From: DAIMZM01 sp036733985
GTDB lineage: Bacteria; Bacillota; Dehalobacteriia; UBA4068
Direction: 5' to 3'
Assembly (NCBI GenBank): GCA_036733985.1
Contig: DAIMZM010000019.1
Location: 1 to 27,802, forward strand
Length of the DNA: 27,802 nt
Shown: one piece after another, positions 1 through 7,502 of the stretch
How positions within the stretch are numbered: the first letter of the stretch is position 1
Layout: every line of letters begins with the position of its first letter
Program-made: the position numbers and the translations under genes
Notes under the pieces: model-generated
The model's input: only the letters and a program-made list of their open reading frames with translations
Database searches by the model: none
What the model was told of the DNA's origin: nothing

Positions 1-1172
1 CCCATGTGAACGTGGGCACCATCGGCCATGTGGACCATGGTAAGACGACGCTGACGGCGGCGATCACGCTGTGCCTGTCCAAGGCGGGCGGGGCGCAGGT
101 GGTGGCATATGATCAGATCGACAAGGCGCCGGAAGAGAAGGCCCGGGGCATCACGATCAACACCTCCCATGTGGAATATCAGACCGAAGCGCGGCATTAC
201 GCCCATGTGGACTGCCCGGGGCACGCGGACTATGTAAAGAACATGATCACCGGCGCGGCGCAGATGGACGGTGCGATCCTGGTGGTGAGCGCGGCGGACG
301 GCCCGATGCCCCAGACCCGGGAGCATATCCTGCTGGCCCGGCAGGTGGGTGTGCCTTATATCGTGGTGTTCATGAACAAAGTGGATCAGGTGGATGATCC
401 TGAGCTGCTGGAATTGGTGGAAATGGAAATCCGGGAACTGTTGAGCGAATACGAGTTCCCCGGCGACGATATCCCGATCATTGCCGGCTCGGCCCTGAAA
501 GCCCTGGAATGCGGCTGCGGCAGCAAGGACTGCGAATGGTGCAAACAGGTCTGGGCATTGATGGACGCGGTGGACAGCTATATTCCCACCCCTCAGCGGG
601 ACAGCGACAAACCCTTCCTGATGCCCATCGAAGACGTGTTCACCATCACCGGCCGGGGCACCGTGGTTACGGGCCGTGTGGAGCGGGGCCAGGTGAAGGT
701 AGGGGACACCGTGGAGATCGTGGGCCTGATGGACGAGAGCAAGAAGACGGTGGTCACGGGTGTGGAAATGTTCCGGAAGCTGCTGGATTACGCGGAGACC
801 GGCGACAATGTGGGCTGCCTGCTGCGGGGCGTGGACCGGAAAGAAGTGGAGCGGGGCCAGGTCTTGGCCAAGCCCGGCAGCATCCATCCCCATACCAAGT
901 TCAAGGGCCGGGTCTATGTGCTGACCAAGGAAGAGGGCGGCCGTCATACCCCCTTCTTCAACGGCTACCGTCCCCAGTTCTATTTCCGGACCACGGACGT
1001 GACCGGCGTGGCCAATTTGCCTGAGGGCACGGAGATGGTGATGCCCGGGGACAACGTGGACATGGACATTGAGCTGATCACCCCCATCGCCATTGAGGAA
1101 GGCCTGCGCTTCGCTATCCGCGAAGGCGGCCGCACCGTAGGCTCCGGCGTGGTCATCGGCGTCAACGAATAA
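1..1172 (+). CDS. tuf: Elongation factor Tu (5' truncated by window edge)
   Basis: This is the GTPase that delivers aminoacyl-tRNA to the ribosomal A site. The reading frame is open to the left edge (the codons before the GTG at 6 read His-Val, as in the family's KPHVNVGTIGH start), so the N-terminal dozen or so residues are missing and the GTG at 6 is not the start. G1 (GHVDHGKT), G3 (DCPGH), G4 (NKVD) and G5 (GSALKAL) are all visible, followed by complete domains 2 and 3 ending in GVVIGVNE. Just after G5, bases 510-542 encode a C-x-C-x4-C-x2-C cluster where most bacterial EF-Tu have a short acidic linker. I recall similar Cys-rich inserts in Peptococcaceae-type Clostridia. Two hairpins follow, so tuf ends its transcription unit here rather than running into ribosomal protein genes. 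Confidence 0.98.
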   Translation, partial: HVNVGTIGHVDHGKTTLTAAITLCLSKAGGAQVVAYDQIDKAPEEKARGITINTSHVEYQTEARHYAHVDCPGHADYVKNMITGAAQMDGAILVVSAADGPMPQTREHILLARQVGVPYIVVFMNKVDQVDDPELLELVEMEIRELLSEYEFPGDDIPIIAGSALKALECGCGSKDCEWCKQVWALMDAVDSYIPTPQRDSDKPFLMPIEDVFTITGRGTVVTGRVERGQVKVGDTVEIVGLMDESKKTVVTGVEMFRKLLDYAETGDNVGCLLRGVDRKEVERGQVLAKPGSIHPHTKFKGRVYVLTKEEGGRHTPFFNGYRPQFYFRTTDVTGVANLPEGTEMVMPGDNVDMDIELITPIAIEEGLRFAIREGGRTVGSGVVIGVNE

Positions 1173-1209
1173 AGCCCGGGTTACGGGCCGGCTTACAAGA
1201 CCTATGATG

Positions 1210-1236
1210 CAGGGGCGGCCCAAAGGCCGCCCCCTG
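1210..1236 (+). terminator. Hairpin downstream of tuf
   Basis: A 9-bp GC stem (GGGGCGGCC / GGCCGCCCC) closes on a CAAA loop about 40 bp after the tuf stop. The T-tract is poor (ctgcttatcc), so it may act together with the next hairpin. Confidence 0.6.
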
Positions 1237-1253
1237 CTTATCCTATAGGCCCA

Positions 1254-1278
1254 AAAGCCGCTCCCGGCTTTATTCTTT
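1254..1278 (+). terminator. Second hairpin downstream of tuf
   Basis: The stem AAAGCCG / CGGCTTT has a CTCC loop and is followed by attctttg. It looks like a rho-independent terminator in tandem with the preceding hairpin, isolating tuf from the CBS gene. Confidence 0.6.
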
Positions 1279-1304
1279 GTATTCTGCAAACGAAAGGAGC
1301 CGCT

Positions 1305-1712
1305 ATGAATATTCTCTACTTCCTGACGCCTAAAAGCGATGTAGCGGTACTGCAAAACACTTTTTCCCTGCGGCAGGCCATGGAAAAGATGGAGGCCTGC
1401 ACCTATACGGCCCTGCCCATGCTGGATGGAGATGGCCACTACATCGGCACCCTCTCCGAAGGGGACCTGCTCTGGCATCTGAAAAAGCGGGGCTTTCCCG
1501 ATCAGAAAGAGATCGAGCGCCTGCAAATCGGCGATGTGCAGCGGCTCAGCGACAATCAGCCGGTGCGGGGCGACGCCTCCATGGAAGATTTGCTGGCCAC
1601 CAGCCTGGATCAGAACTTTGTCCCCGTCATCGATGACCGAGGCGTGTTCGTGGGCCTGATCACCCGGCGCAGCATCCTCAAATACTTCTTCGAAACCCGG
1701 ACTCCTGACTGA
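1305..1712 (+). CDS. Stand-alone CBS-domain-pair protein
   Basis: The 135-residue protein consists almost entirely of two CBS motifs (about residues 17-65 and 75-130), the fold that usually binds adenine nucleotides to regulate a partner. Typical CBS elements are seen: ALPMLDGDGHYIGTLSEGDLL in the first repeat and VPVIDDRGVFVGLITRRSIL in the second, where the TRRSI stretch resembles the usual nucleotide-contacting segment. There is no fused catalytic or membrane domain and no signal peptide, so it is a small cytoplasmic sensor or regulator. The ATG is preceded by AAAGGAG at 5-nt spacing. It lies alone between the tuf hairpins and the structured leader of thrC, so context does not reveal its partner. 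The family call is firm; ligand and target are unknown. Confidence 0.88.
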   Translation: MNILYFLTPKSDVAVLQNTFSLRQAMEKMEACTYTALPMLDGDGHYIGTLSEGDLLWHLKKRGFPDQKEIERLQIGDVQRLSDNQPVRGDASMEDLLATSLDQNFVPVIDDRGVFVGLITRRSILKYFFETRTPD

Positions 1713-1830
1713 AGCAGCCGGGATTGGCCCGGCTCCGGCAGGACTTTAACTGACATTAATCGGACTCAGGCCCCCTGGATAAAGCCGTTCAGGGCGCCCG
1801 GGCTTTCTATAACCATAAAGCTAACCATAA

Positions 1831-1868
1831 GGCGGCAGTTTCCCTGGCCGGGGCGCCGCCCGGATTTT
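1831..1868 (+). promoter_or_regulatory. GC-rich hairpin with T-run just upstream of the thrC RBS
   Basis: GGCGGC (1831-1836) pairs with GCCGCC (1855-1860), with an inner CCC/GGGG helix, and is followed by cggatttt only a few bases before the AGGAGG of thrC. It could be the terminator of the CBS gene or a leader attenuator for thrC. No T-box signature was seen. A 9-bp direct repeat TAACCATAA lies just upstream (1810-1818 and 1822-1830). Confidence 0.4.
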
Positions 1869-1885
1869 CAGCAGGAGGACAACCT

Positions 1886-3370
1886 ATGCAATACATCAGC
1901 ACCCGCTCCGGCAACAAAGGCGTAAGCGGCGCGGCAGCCATCATCAGCGGCCTGGCCCCGGACGGGGGCCTGTTCATGCCGGAAAGCCTGCCCCATTGGG
2001 CCCCAGAGGAGATTCTGGCCCTGTGCCACGCGGATTACCCGGGCCGGGCGGCCTGGGCCATCGGCGGTTTTCTTCAGGATTACAGCCAGGGGGAATTGGC
2101 GGATTACTGCCAAAAAGCCTATGGGCCGGACCGTTTCACCGCCCCCGGTACCGCGCCGGTGGTAAAAATCAGCGACAGCGCCTATATCCTGGAGCTGTTT
2201 CACGGCCCCACCTGCGCTTTTAAGGATTTCGCCCTGCAGCTTCTGCCCTATTTGCTCACCGCTGCCCTGGCGAAGCAAGGCGTGGCTAAAACCGTGATCA
2301 TCCTGGTGGCCACTTCCGGCGATACCGGCAAAGCCGCCCTGGAAGGCTTTGCCGACGTGGCCGGTACCAAGATCTGCGTGTTCTACCCGGAGGGCGGCAC
2401 CAGCGCCATGCAGCGCCTGCAGATGACCACCCAAAAGGGAGGCAATGTGCGGGTGGCCGCGGTAAAAGGCAATTTTGACGACGCCCAAAACGGAGTCAAG
2501 GCCATTTTCACGGATCAGCCTTATGGACAGCGCCTGGCCGAGCGGGGTTATCTGCTCTCCTCCGCCAATTCCATTAACTGGGGCCGTCTGGCCCCCCAGG
2601 TGGCTTATTATCTCTCCGCCTATTGCGATCTGCTGAACCAGGGCCGGATCCGGCCGGGGGAGCGGATCAATATCTGCGTACCCACCGGCAATTTCGGCAA
2701 TATCCTGGCCGCCTATTTTGCTAAAAGCTGCGGCCTGCCGGTGCACCGGCTGATTTGCGCCTCCAATAAAAACCGGGTGCTGACGGATTTCATCACCACC
2801 GGCGTCTATGACCGGAACCGGGATTTTTACCTGACCAGCTCCCCCTCCATGGATATCCTCATCTCCTCCAACCTGGAGCGGCTCCTCTATTTGCTGGCGG
2901 AGCGGGACGCGGGCAAGATCCGGGGCTTCATGGGGCAGCTGCGGGAGACGGGCCGCTATGATCTGGACAGCGCTATGCTGGCCAAACTGCAGGCGGAGTT
3001 TGCCGCCGGCAGCGCGGATGAGGCGGAAACCTTTGCCACGATCCGCCGGCTGTTCCAGGACAGCGGCTATCTCTGCGATACCCATACCGCCGTCGCCGTC
3101 AAGGTTTACCAGGACTACCTGGCAGCCAGCGGGGATACCACCCCCACGGTGATCGCCGCCACCGCCAGCCCTTTTAAATTCTGCGGCAGCGTACTGCCGG
3201 CCTTGGGCCAACAGCCGGAGGGGGATGACTTCTCCCAGCTCAACCAGTTGGCCGCCTTAAGCGGCCTGCTGCCCCCCAGCCGCCTGCTGGCCCTGAAAGA
3301 CCAGGCGGAACGCTTTACCCAGGCGATCGGGGCGGACGCCATGGCTGCCGAAGTCGATCAGCTGCTCTAA
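1886..3370 (+). CDS. thrC: Threonine synthase
   Basis: PLP enzyme converting O-phospho-L-homoserine to L-threonine, the last step of threonine synthesis. At 494 aa it has the length of the longer, yeast/E. coli-like class. The PLP lysine is Lys113 in the motif HGPTCAFKDFALQLLP. The phosphate-binding SGDTGKAALEG stretch, the substrate segment FYPEGGTSAMQRLQM and the PTGNFGNILAAYFAKSCGLP motif are all present and in order. The ATG follows AGGAGG at 7 nt. It is the last gene before a strong bidirectional terminator. No homoserine dehydrogenase or classical GHMP homoserine kinase lies in the window, although a phosphoglycerate-mutase-like protein of a group linked to homoserine kinase activity is encoded at 12772-13989. 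Confidence 0.96.
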   Translation: MQYISTRSGNKGVSGAAAIISGLAPDGGLFMPESLPHWAPEEILALCHADYPGRAAWAIGGFLQDYSQGELADYCQKAYGPDRFTAPGTAPVVKISDSAYILELFHGPTCAFKDFALQLLPYLLTAALAKQGVAKTVIILVATSGDTGKAALEGFADVAGTKICVFYPEGGTSAMQRLQMTTQKGGNVRVAAVKGNFDDAQNGVKAIFTDQPYGQRLAERGYLLSSANSINWGRLAPQVAYYLSAYCDLLNQGRIRPGERINICVPTGNFGNILAAYFAKSCGLPVHRLICASNKNRVLTDFITTGVYDRNRDFYLTSSPSMDILISSNLERLLYLLAERDAGKIRGFMGQLRETGRYDLDSAMLAKLQAEFAAGSADEAETFATIRRLFQDSGYLCDTHTAVAVKVYQDYLAASGDTTPTVIAATASPFKFCGSVLPALGQQPEGDDFSQLNQLAALSGLLPPSRLLALKDQAERFTQAIGADAMAAEVDQLL

Positions 3371-3403
3371 GCCGCAGCCCAGGCCAAATCAATAGCTAAA
3401 GAT

Positions 3404-3431
3404 AAACCCCCGGGCTTTTGCCCGGGGGTTT
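3404..3431. terminator. Bidirectional terminator between thrC and the acyl-CoA synthetase gene
   Basis: A 12-bp stem (AAACCCCCGGGC with GCCCGGGGGTTT) has a TTTT loop and A/T runs on both outer sides. It serves the two convergent genes. Confidence 0.9.
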
Positions 3432-3485
3432 TAAATATTAAAAATAACCGTAATGCGGTGGGATCAGCTGTCCGGGGCAAACCCT

Positions 3486-5300
3486 TTAGCGGACCGCCGG
3501 TTCGGCCAGGCCTTCGGTTTCCGGCTGCAGCACCGTGCCCAGAGCATTGGCTTCCGTCTCGGCAATGCGCTTTTCCGCCTCTTCCTGTTCCAGCACTTTA
3601 AAGGCCACCTTGCCCACCAGGGTGCGGGGCAGATCGTCCCGGAATTCGATATCATAGGGCAGGGCGTACTTGGCGATATGCTTCCGGGCATGGGCCAACA
3701 GCTCTTCCTTGACTTCCCTGCTCTGAGGCACGCCGGCTTTCAGCATGACAAAGGCCTTGACCTTCTGGATCTTCAAAGGATCCGGCACCCCGATCACGCA
3801 GCTCATATGCACTTTTTCATGGGCGTCGAAGACATTTTCCAGCTGGCTGGGATAAATATTGTAGCCGGAACTGACGATGACCCGCTTCAGCCGCTGCCGG
3901 AAATAAACGAAGCCGTCTTCATCCATATAGCCCAGGTCGCCGGTATGCAGCCAAGTATGGCCGTCCCCATGGACTTTCAGGGTTTCCGCGGTTTCCTCCG
4001 GCTGATTGATGTATTCCATCATCATGCTGGGGCCGGTGAGGCAAATTTCCCCCTCCTCACCATAGGGCAGCTCTTCCGTGGTATTGACGCCGCAGATCTT
4101 ATAATAAGTATCAGGGAAAGGCACACCGATGCTGCCTTCCCGGTAAGAACTATAGGGGGTGAGACAGGAGGCGGTGACGCATTCGGTGGTGCCGTAGCCC
4201 TCCCGCACCTGTACCGAGCAGCCATGGGACTGAAGGAAGCGGTCGAAGCGTTTCTTCAGCTCAATGGACAGGCTGTCGCCGCCGGAGAAAACCCCCTTCA
4301 GGCAGGAAAGATTCACCGCGTCCAGATCAGGGTTGCGCAGCAGGGCTTCGTAAAGGGTGGGCACGCCGGCGATATAATTGGGCTTTTGCTTACGGATCAG
4401 CTCGGCAAAGGTCTCCGCGTTGAAGCGGGGGATCAGCAAACATTGGCCGCCCAGCACCAGGAAACAGTGGATACTGACGCCCAGGCCAAAGCCGTGGAAA
4501 ATCGGCATCACCGCCAGCACCCGGTCGCCGGGGCCGATATGCGGGTCCATGCTGAAAGTCTGCAGGGCCAGGGCATTGAAATTCAGGTTGGACAGGAGGA
4601 TGCCCTTGGTTTTGCCGCTGGTGCCGCCGCTGTAGAGGATCACCGCCGGATCCGTGGGCTGCCGCTTCACCTCATAAGGCAGGGTGTAGCTATCCCCCAG
4701 GGCCAGCAGATCCGGCCAAAGAATGGTGTTCTTATCCGAGGCGGTTACCTTGGGCAGCTTCCGCCCGGCAGTCAGCTTGAAGCCCAGGCGCTTGAGGGGG
4801 GAAAGGGCCTGGCCCACGCTGGAAATGATCAGCTTGGGCAGGGGGTAGGTTTTAGCGATCTCCATAAATTTCGGATAAAACTGATCCAGGGTCAGCACAG
4901 CCACGGAGGCGCTTTCTTCCAGATAAAAGCGGATCTCCCCTTCGGAAGACAGGGGATGTATCATATTGGAAATGGCGCCGATCAGGTTCAGCGCATAGAA
5001 GGAGATCACGGCCTGGGGGCAATTGGGCATACAGATGGTGACCCGTTCCCCCTCCTTGACGCCCAGGGCGGCATAGGCCCGGCCCAGCCGGCGGATCTCC
5101 TCGATCAGCTGCCGGTAGGTGGTGGTCTTGCCCATGAAATCCAGGGCCGGGGCGTCCGGGTATTGGCTGGCGGTGGCTTCTACCTGCTCAAACATGGTAT
5201 AGTCCGGGTATTCCAAATGGGCGGGGGCGCTGTCATAATATTTCTGCCACGGCGCTTTCACCGTGGCGTCCAGGTTAAAGTCCATATTCAGTTTACGCAT
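3486..5300 (-). CDS. Long-chain-type acyl-CoA synthetase (AMP-forming, FadD-like)
   Basis: Class I adenylate-forming enzyme that activates a carboxylic acid, probably a fatty acid, to acyl-AMP and then acyl-CoA. The P-loop-like motif YSGGTSGKTKG, the GYGTTE motif, the TGDLGYMDEDGFVYFRQR hinge region and the C-terminal catalytic lysine in RTLVGKVAFK are all seen. There are no strong membrane segments. The ATG at 5300 is preferred over an upstream in-frame GTG (5315), because GAGGAGG sits 6 nt before the ATG and overlaps that GTG. The start overlaps the end of the upstream gene by 8 bp (ATGCGTAA), which implies translational coupling and a shared task. The C-terminus carries about 35 extra Glu/Ala-rich residues beyond the catalytic lysine. 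The true acid substrate cannot be told from sequence. Confidence 0.92.
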   Translation of the reverse strand: MRKLNMDFNLDATVKAPWQKYYDSAPAHLEYPDYTMFEQVEATASQYPDAPALDFMGKTTTYRQLIEEIRRLGRAYAALGVKEGERVTICMPNCPQAVISFYALNLIGAISNMIHPLSSEGEIRFYLEESASVAVLTLDQFYPKFMEIAKTYPLPKLIISSVGQALSPLKRLGFKLTAGRKLPKVTASDKNTILWPDLLALGDSYTLPYEVKRQPTDPAVILYSGGTSGKTKGILLSNLNFNALALQTFSMDPHIGPGDRVLAVMPIFHGFGLGVSIHCFLVLGGQCLLIPRFNAETFAELIRKQKPNYIAGVPTLYEALLRNPDLDAVNLSCLKGVFSGGDSLSIELKKRFDRFLQSHGCSVQVREGYGTTECVTASCLTPYSSYREGSIGVPFPDTYYKICGVNTTEELPYGEEGEICLTGPSMMMEYINQPEETAETLKVHGDGHTWLHTGDLGYMDEDGFVYFRQRLKRVIVSSGYNIYPSQLENVFDAHEKVHMSCVIGVPDPLKIQKVKAFVMLKAGVPQSREVKEELLAHARKHIAKYALPYDIEFRDDLPRTLVGKVAFKVLEQEEAEKRIAETEANALGTVLQPETEGLAEPAVR

Positions 5301-6183
5301 AATCAACCTCCTCACGGGCAGGACGTTCTAGCAGCGACGGATGTTGCAGCAAATGCCGGAAGAGCTTGACGCTCTGGGCATAGTAATAGCCGTCAGCAAT
5401 CAGTTCGTCCAGGGTGATGCCGATATTCAGGCACTCCCGGGTCTCCGGCTCTCCCTGGCTGTTCATGGCGGTGCGCTGGGATTTCTCGCCCACCACCAGG
5501 AAAATGGAGTTGGTGCCCCAATTATTCAGATGATGATAGCCCGCGTTCAGCTTGATGCTGCCCAGATTGGTCAGGAAGATCGAGGAATAATTGGGCTCTT
5601 CCCGGATAATATCCCAAGGCACCCGGCCGAAATAGTCCAGGGCGTAGAGGATCCAGGCGACCACTGCCAGCAGGGGGCGGGGAATGCGGGTCAGGATATT
5701 CATCACATCGGTGGAATTATCGCTTTTACCCTCTTTGCGGATGCCGTTGATCTTCTCCTCCATGGCGCTGTTGACGGTATCGATGGTGGTATCCCCATCC
5801 AGGTAAATCATCATCATGGATTCATGGGCTTCGTCGGTGAAGGCCTTTTTGGCCACAAAAGCAACGGAGAGATAATTGCGCTGATAATAGCGGCGGCCGG
5901 CAATAAAGCGGTTCAGATGGGGCCTTAAAACCACGGTCTTGACAATGGCGGCGCAAATCAGCTGAAACAACGTGTACTTAAATTGCGGATTGGCAGCGTT
6001 CTTGGCGTCAAGATAAGCATTGGCGGCGGTCAAATCCACGTCCTCTTGGATAAAGGCCTCCCGGTCCGCACGCTTGCGCAGGATATAAGGGCCCATGCAA
6101 TGCATGGAATCCAGATCCCTGAGCCAGGTGCCGTCCTTGCGGTCGCCAAAGCGAGCCCTACGCCTGGGCATGTACTTTTCCAT
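5293..6183 (-). CDS. CAT/E2-fold acyltransferase-like protein lacking the catalytic His
   Basis: The 296-residue protein resembles the catalytic domain of 2-oxo acid dehydrogenase E2 and chloramphenicol acetyltransferase. It has no lipoyl or peripheral-subunit-binding domain, so it is not a true dehydrogenase E2. Fold-typical stretches include PHLNRFIAGRRYY (88-100), SIFLTNLGSIKLNAGYHHLN (201-220) and the C-terminal LNIGITLDELIADGYYYAQS (252-271). In active family members the last motif reads HxxxDG; here the Asp264-Gly265 pair is kept but the His position is Glu260. A hydrophobic helix at 168-186 suggests membrane association. TAGGAG precedes the ATG at 5 nt. It is the first gene of an operon with the acyl-CoA synthetase. 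Possible roles are an acyl-CoA-binding or acyl-transfer partner, or a regulator; function is unproven. Confidence 0.75.
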   Translation of the reverse strand: MEKYMPRRRARFGDRKDGTWLRDLDSMHCMGPYILRKRADREAFIQEDVDLTAANAYLDAKNAANPQFKYTLFQLICAAIVKTVVLRPHLNRFIAGRRYYQRNYLSVAFVAKKAFTDEAHESMMMIYLDGDTTIDTVNSAMEEKINGIRKEGKSDNSTDVMNILTRIPRPLLAVVAWILYALDYFGRVPWDIIREEPNYSSIFLTNLGSIKLNAGYHHLNNWGTNSIFLVVGEKSQRTAMNSQGEPETRECLNIGITLDELIADGYYYAQSVKLFRHLLQHPSLLERPAREEVDYA

Positions 6184-6316
6184 AGTTTGCTCCTAACGAT
6201 AAGTGCTAATGAATACGGGTTGCGGAATAAAGGAATAAATTAGAATAATAATAAATGAAAATAATAGAAATGAATAAGAATATAAAAGACAGTAAAGCAA
6301 AAACAGCACCCACTAT

Positions 6317-6345
6317 AGTATACTATCTTTTTCCCCTTTTGACAA
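6317..6345 (-). promoter_or_regulatory. Sigma-A promoter of the acyltransferase-like/acyl-CoA synthetase operon
   Basis: On the minus strand TTGTCA (6345-6340) is followed after 17 bp by TATACT (6322-6317). It lies about 130 nt upstream of the first ATG, leaving a long AT-rich leader. A perfect 12-bp palindrome ATAGTATACTAT (6315-6326) covers the -10 box and is a candidate operator. Confidence 0.8.
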
Positions 6346-6436
6346 GCTTTAAGGCAAAGGGAGGCGGTTCCGCCCGCCCCAGCCGGCGCCGGGATAGGCT
6401 TCAGCCTCTTTACAGCTTATTGGTGAAAAGCCGTGT

Positions 6437-7366
6437 TCATGCCCCTTTTTCGGGCAAAGCCGAACCCGGCCAGCCTGGGCCAAGGCCGGCCAATCCCGCC
6501 GGGGACAAGTCAAAACTTTCCAGCAGGGCCAGCAGATCCGGGGGCCAGGGCGCTTGAACCCGCCGGGTTGCCCCGTCCAGGCTGTGGAAGCAAATCTCCC
6601 CGCAATGCAGGGCCTGGCGGCTGATCAGCGCCTGGCTTCCGCCATACAGCCTGTCCCCGGCCAAGGGATGGCCCAGGCCGGCCAAATGGGCGCGGATTTG
6701 ATGGGTGCGGCCGGTGAGCAGCTTCAAACAGAGCAGGGTCAGGCCATGGCCTTTGGCCAATACCTGGTACAGAGTGCTGCAGGCCTTGCCCAAAGGGTGG
6801 GGCACATAGGTGATTACCGGCCCCTCCTGCCGCAGCAAAGGCAAATCGATCCGGCCACGGTCCTTTGCCAGCTCCCCTTGGGCCACGGCATAATAGGTTT
6901 TAGCCACCGGGCCCCTGGTCAACAGGCCGGCGGCCAGCTGATGCCGGGCCACCAGCAGGGCGCCGGTCGTGTTCCGGTCCAGGCGGCCGATGGGGCGGAA
7001 GACCTGATCCGGCCAGCAGGCGGCGGCAAAATTCCCCACCGCGTCGTCAAAACCCAGGCCCGCCGGGTGCACCAGCATATTGGCGGGCTTATCCAGCACC
7101 AGGATATCCTGGTCCGCGTAAAGGATAGGCAGCTTCAGCTGGGTATTGGGGCAGAGGCCGGCCTGTTCCGGCGGCAGGGTCACGGACACGGTTTCCCCCG
7201 CCAGCAGGCTGTGGATCATCCGGCGGAAAGCCCCGTCCACCCAAACGCCGCCCTGTTGGCGCAAGGCGGCCAGCAGGGACGCGGAATAACCCCGGCGGCG
7301 CAAAAAGCCGCCCAGGGTGGCGGGTAAATCCTCTGCTCTGGCAATATAGGTAAAGGTTCGTGTCAT
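6437..7366 (-). CDS. RluA/RluD-family pseudouridine synthase
   Basis: It converts specific uridines in rRNA, or possibly tRNA, to pseudouridine. The N-terminal S4-like RNA-binding domain spans about residues 15-70. The catalytic motif RPIGRLDRNTTGALLV holds the nucleophile Asp130. The KTYYAVAQGEL and LLTGRTHQIRAHLAGLGHPLAGDRLYG motifs follow, as is standard for the family. Start choice: the ATG at 7366 has a modest GGAAAAG site. A TTG 11 codons upstream is in frame but its purine-rich site lies too close. It has its own strong promoter downstream of spoIID. The C-terminal Gly/Pro-rich tail is not part of the family core. The exact target position, and hence the symbol, cannot be assigned. Confidence 0.9.
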   Translation of the reverse strand: MTRTFTYIARAEDLPATLGGFLRRRGYSASLLAALRQQGGVWVDGAFRRMIHSLLAGETVSVTLPPEQAGLCPNTQLKLPILYADQDILVLDKPANMLVHPAGLGFDDAVGNFAAACWPDQVFRPIGRLDRNTTGALLVARHQLAAGLLTRGPVAKTYYAVAQGELAKDRGRIDLPLLRQEGPVITYVPHPLGKACSTLYQVLAKGHGLTLLCLKLLTGRTHQIRAHLAGLGHPLAGDRLYGGSQALISRQALHCGEICFHSLDGATRRVQAPWPPDLLALLESFDLSPAGLAGLGPGWPGSALPEKGA

Positions 7367-7458
7367 GGATCTTTTCCAGGCCTGTCCCAGCCGGGCCAAA
7401 CCCCCTTTGCTCCCGGGGCAAGCGGCGCAAAAACCCCCTTGCCCAGGTTTTCCAGCCT

Positions 7459-7487
7459 ATTATACGTCTCCTTAAGGCGAAAGTCAA
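7459..7487 (-). promoter_or_regulatory. Sigma-A promoter of the pseudouridine synthase gene
   Basis: Minus strand TTGACT (7487-7482), 17-bp spacer, TATAAT (7464-7459). The roughly 85-nt leader contains a 7-bp stem (GGGCAAG/CTTGCCC, arms 7416-7422 and 7438-7444) with a 15-nt loop. Confidence 0.85.
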
Positions 7488-7502
7488 ATTCCTCTGGCGG
7501 GC

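Noticed and set aside
6..8. GTG as the start of EF-Tu
   Set aside because: The frame is open to the window edge and upstream codons match the conserved EF-Tu N-terminus, so this is an internal Val.
1868..3211. 447-codon open frame on the minus strand across thrC
   Set aside because: It is the antisense shadow of a clear thrC in GC-rich DNA; the translation has no family motifs and is rich in Gly/His/Gln typical of reverse frames.
3453..5369. 638-codon open frame on the plus strand across the acyl-CoA synthetase
   Set aside because: Antisense shadow; the minus-strand protein has all adenylate-forming motifs, this one has none.
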